Positions 61,901-64,000 of a DNA stretch of 64,000 bases are shown one piece after another. The stretch comes from Sphagnum compactum (lineage: Eukaryota; Bryophyta; Sphagnopsida; Sphagnales): contig OZ234497.1 of NCBI GenBank assembly GCA_965153455.1, positions 4,216,001 to 4,280,000 of the forward strand. The letters run 5' to 3'. The translations under genes and the position numbers were made by a program. Numbering within the stretch: position 1 is the first letter of the stretch; every line of letters starts with the position of its first letter. A model generated the notes under the pieces. It saw only the letters and a list, made by a program, of their open reading frames with translations, searched no databases and was not told where the DNA came from.

Positions 61901-63218
61901 TTTCAAACATAAATTTCTGATTCTTCCCCCCAAAAAATTTAAACATATACATAAACTATGATTCTACATCAGGTTTCAATTTTAACTCAAATTGGATTTT
62001 AGTACAGTTCTAAGTAACCCAAATAGACCCAGTTTTAGTCCCTTTTTTTTGTTGATTGTTTGCTTTTGTTTTTTCTTTGGGTTGTGTTTACTTGTGTTCT
62101 CATTTTCCTTGTACTTTTGATGAATGGGTTACCATCATTGATTTTTATTTAAAGGGTTTTTCTTTTTTTACTAACTAAAATTGGAACCCATGGTTCTAGC
62201 TTGTCAAACCAATTACTCACCCAACAATAGTAAGAACTTAGTAGTGGTTTCTTGTCTTTGTTCTTAATTTTGAAAGAACCTCATAGTTTTATGTCTAAAC
62301 AGTTCATGCCCTACCATTAGCCTAGGCCAAAAATGTTAACCAACACAATTAAAAGTAGAAATCCTTCCCAATAGATGATGTGAGGCAGCATGCACACAAG
62401 CCCAACTTTTTCCTTTGGGGGGTGAGGGGAAGGGAAGGGGATTTCAGACTTTTGGAATTTGGTGTTCCCAAATGTATTTTGTGTGATTATTTATTCTGTT
62501 TTCGCTTTGTTCCCCAAGTTCTCAAATAGCAGCAAACTTTATACCCTATGTTTTGCCCAAAGGCCTCCTCTTGTTAATTATATAAATAGCTCAAAGCAGA
62601 AAACCACATTGGGTGTATTTTGGGATTGTGGAAAAATGAGATCACTAGGCCATGTGGACAGGTTTTATTTTAGGAGTCTCCCTTTAAGTGGGTGTTTTTG
62701 GTGGCCCAATCAAAGAAAACATCACCAAAAGGAAAAATAAAGATGTCTCCACCAATTACTATTCATGCTTCTATTAATTAGTGAGAGGGCACGCCCACAA
62801 TTTTCTTTTCTTTTCTAAACAATGAGAAGGAGCCATTTGATTGACCCATCACCAATATTTTGGAACATCAGGCACTTCCCAAAATAAAAGCCTAAACGTG
62901 CTTCCTTCCCCAAACTAGGAACATCGTTTGTCATGCTCCCTTTTGCCTCACCCCTTTTTATAACTTATATACATGGGAGTTGAACCATGGCCAGAACATG
63001 GGAGAGAAAATGAAATGTTATTGGGAACATTAGGGAACACCTTGGGAACTTGATGGGAACAACACAAAATGAAATTTTTTCCTTCCCACCCCCCCCTCAC
63101 CCCAAAAATTGAAGAGAAAAAAATTAAAGCCTTCCAAGCTTTTCATTGGCTGTATGAAATTTCTATTTCCAAAACAGTTCATCACCATTTCAACCTAGAC
63201 TAATACCCTTATTATAAA
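61901..63218. repeat. Intergenic; third copy of TTGGGAAC repeat family at 62.81-63.09 kb
   Basis: The 62,810-63,090 segment (GAAGGAGCCATTTGATTG, TACATGGGAGTTGAAC, GGGAACACCTTGGGAACTTG, C-rich tail at about 63,090) matches the 40.0-40.9 kb repeats. A plus ORF at 62,459-62,740 is unrecognised. No gene seen. Confidence 0.5.
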
Positions 63219-63302
63219 CTAGTGGGCTCCCGTGCCTGCAAGGCACGACATGGCACTGGGAAAAAACTGGGAGTCCAAAGGAGACCCCAAAGAACCCCAT
63301 AA

Positions 63303-63665
63303 ATGATATTTCATCCACATAATCAATCCATCCAGAACTCCTAATTAGATGGAACTCTAAATACGTAATATTTTCACCTGCATAATCATCCATCCAGAAC
63401 TCCTAATTGGATGGAATTACAAATACATGATATTTCATCCAAATAAATCACCATGCAAAACTTATCATTAGACGGAACTTACGAATACATAAATATTTCA
63501 TCCACATAATCAATCCATGCAAAACTCTAAGTGGACAAAACTACAAAATCTTTAATATTTCATCCACAAATCATTACTCCTAATTGGACGGAATTACAAA
63601 TACATGATATCTCATCCTCATAACCACCCATCCAGAACTCTGAGCTCATCGGACGGAATGCCGGG
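63303..63665. repeat. Tandem repeats, ~62-66-bp unit, about 5-6 copies
   Basis: Units begin ATTTCATCCACATAATCA or ATTTTCACCTGCATAATCA, continue CCATCCAGAACTCCTAATT, GGATGGAATTACAAATAC and end ATGAT. Starts are near 63,308, 63,370, 63,431, 63,496, 63,558 and 63,610. They lie inside the Helitron near its 3' end. Confidence 0.8.
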
Positions 63666-63704
63666 TTTTCGTGCACAGAACTGCCGGGTTTCACGAAAAC
63701 CCGG
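63661..63704. repeat. Perfect 13-bp inverted repeat
   Basis: CCGGGTTTTCGTG at 63,661-63,673 and CACGAAAACCCGG at 63,692-63,704, with an 18-nt loop. Past it (63,705-64,000) lie a C-rich CCTACCTACCACC region and a GC-rich end with repeated GAGC-GAGCTTGGAGC phrases. No gene was assigned there; the minus ORF at 63,560-63,826 overlaps repeats. Confidence 0.9.
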
Positions 63705-64000
63705 AAAAGAGGGCTTGAGTGAATTAGCAGCCACCAATGCACCAGTTGCGGATGAGCCCGTTGAGGCCGTTTTCCGGATGAACGAAAATCCCATCCTCCC
63801 TGCCCGGATTTTTTTTTTTTTTCCACCTCTTCTCTACCCCAAAATTTTCCCCCGTCCTACCTACCACCTACCTCCCCCCTCCTACCTACCACCTACCAAC
63901 CCTTCCCCCCTCACTCCATCGCCAAAGCTCCTGGCTCCAGAGACGTTGAGCAGGAGCGAGCTTGGAGCTTGGAGCCGGCTTAGAGCGGGAACGAGCTTCG

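Larger units (their letters stand above)
63219..64000 (-). mobile_element. Helitron 3' end, minus strand, runs off right edge
   Basis: Read on the minus strand the element ends with a hairpin (CGTGCCT, 3-nt loop TGC, AGGCACG; 63,231-63,247), about 8 nt of spacer, then CTAG at 63,222-63,219, followed by a host T. This is the classic plant Helitron terminus: a GC-rich hairpin a few bases from CTRR, inserted before T. The 5' TC end and any Rep/helicase gene would lie beyond 64,000. Confidence 0.65.

Overview
The window looks like nuclear DNA from a large, repeat-rich plant genome, most likely a gymnosperm, though I cannot name the species. It is very AT-rich with long non-coding tracts. Its recognisable coding sequence has plant-type introns (GT..AG): a secreted chitin-binding protein, a callose synthase relic and an adenylosuccinate synthetase relic. 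The rest is dominated by old, heavily mutated retrotransposons and DNA transposons. Only one gene looks intact.

Layout. 1-467: open frame running off the left edge (minus). 1.06-1.25 kb: a small inverted-repeat element. 6.0-7.3 kb: decayed Ty3/gypsy integrase followed by a decayed PHD finger. 9.97-10.67 kb: a palindromic MITE with TTA target duplications. 12.1-15.3 kb: the 5' part of a second Ty3/gypsy element (LTR-like region with a long hairpin, leader ORF, gag, zinc knuckle, start of protease). 16-25 kb: AT-rich DNA with local duplications. 25.0-26.9 kb (minus): a three-exon gene for a secreted protein with two hevein domains, glycine linkers and an EG45/PNP-like double-psi barrel domain. 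26.65-29 kb: its upstream region, copied in diverged form at 37.2-39 kb with only the first codons of the gene. 30.6-31.8 kb (minus): a dead BED-finger/hAT-like transposase. 40-41 kb: a TTGGGAAC-rich repeat family and MITE pieces.

41.16-52.33 kb: a long Ty3/gypsy element. Its 5' LTR has been split by a 2.7 kb non-autonomous CACTA transposon (41,910-44,642) with TGG target duplications and a 25-bp minisatellite. The internal region keeps a tRNA-Met-type primer site, gag, protease, reverse transcriptase, RNase H, integrase and polypurine tract, all broken. 54.85-58.2 kb (plus): 5' exons of a callose synthase (GSL8/GSL10-like) pseudogene. 58.83-59.98 kb (minus): 5' exons of an adenylosuccinate synthetase pseudogene. 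These two fragments lie tail to tail and both lack their 3' halves. 61.5-61.9 kb: tandem repeats. From 63.22 kb to the right edge: the 3' terminus of a minus-strand Helitron, with a hairpin, CTAG end and internal tandem repeats.

The genes do not form a pathway. The hevein-EG45 gene is the likely functional locus. The most notable items are its domain combination with ten cysteines per hevein domain, the PHD-bearing retrotransposon, the nested CACTA insertion and the paired truncated host-gene fragments.
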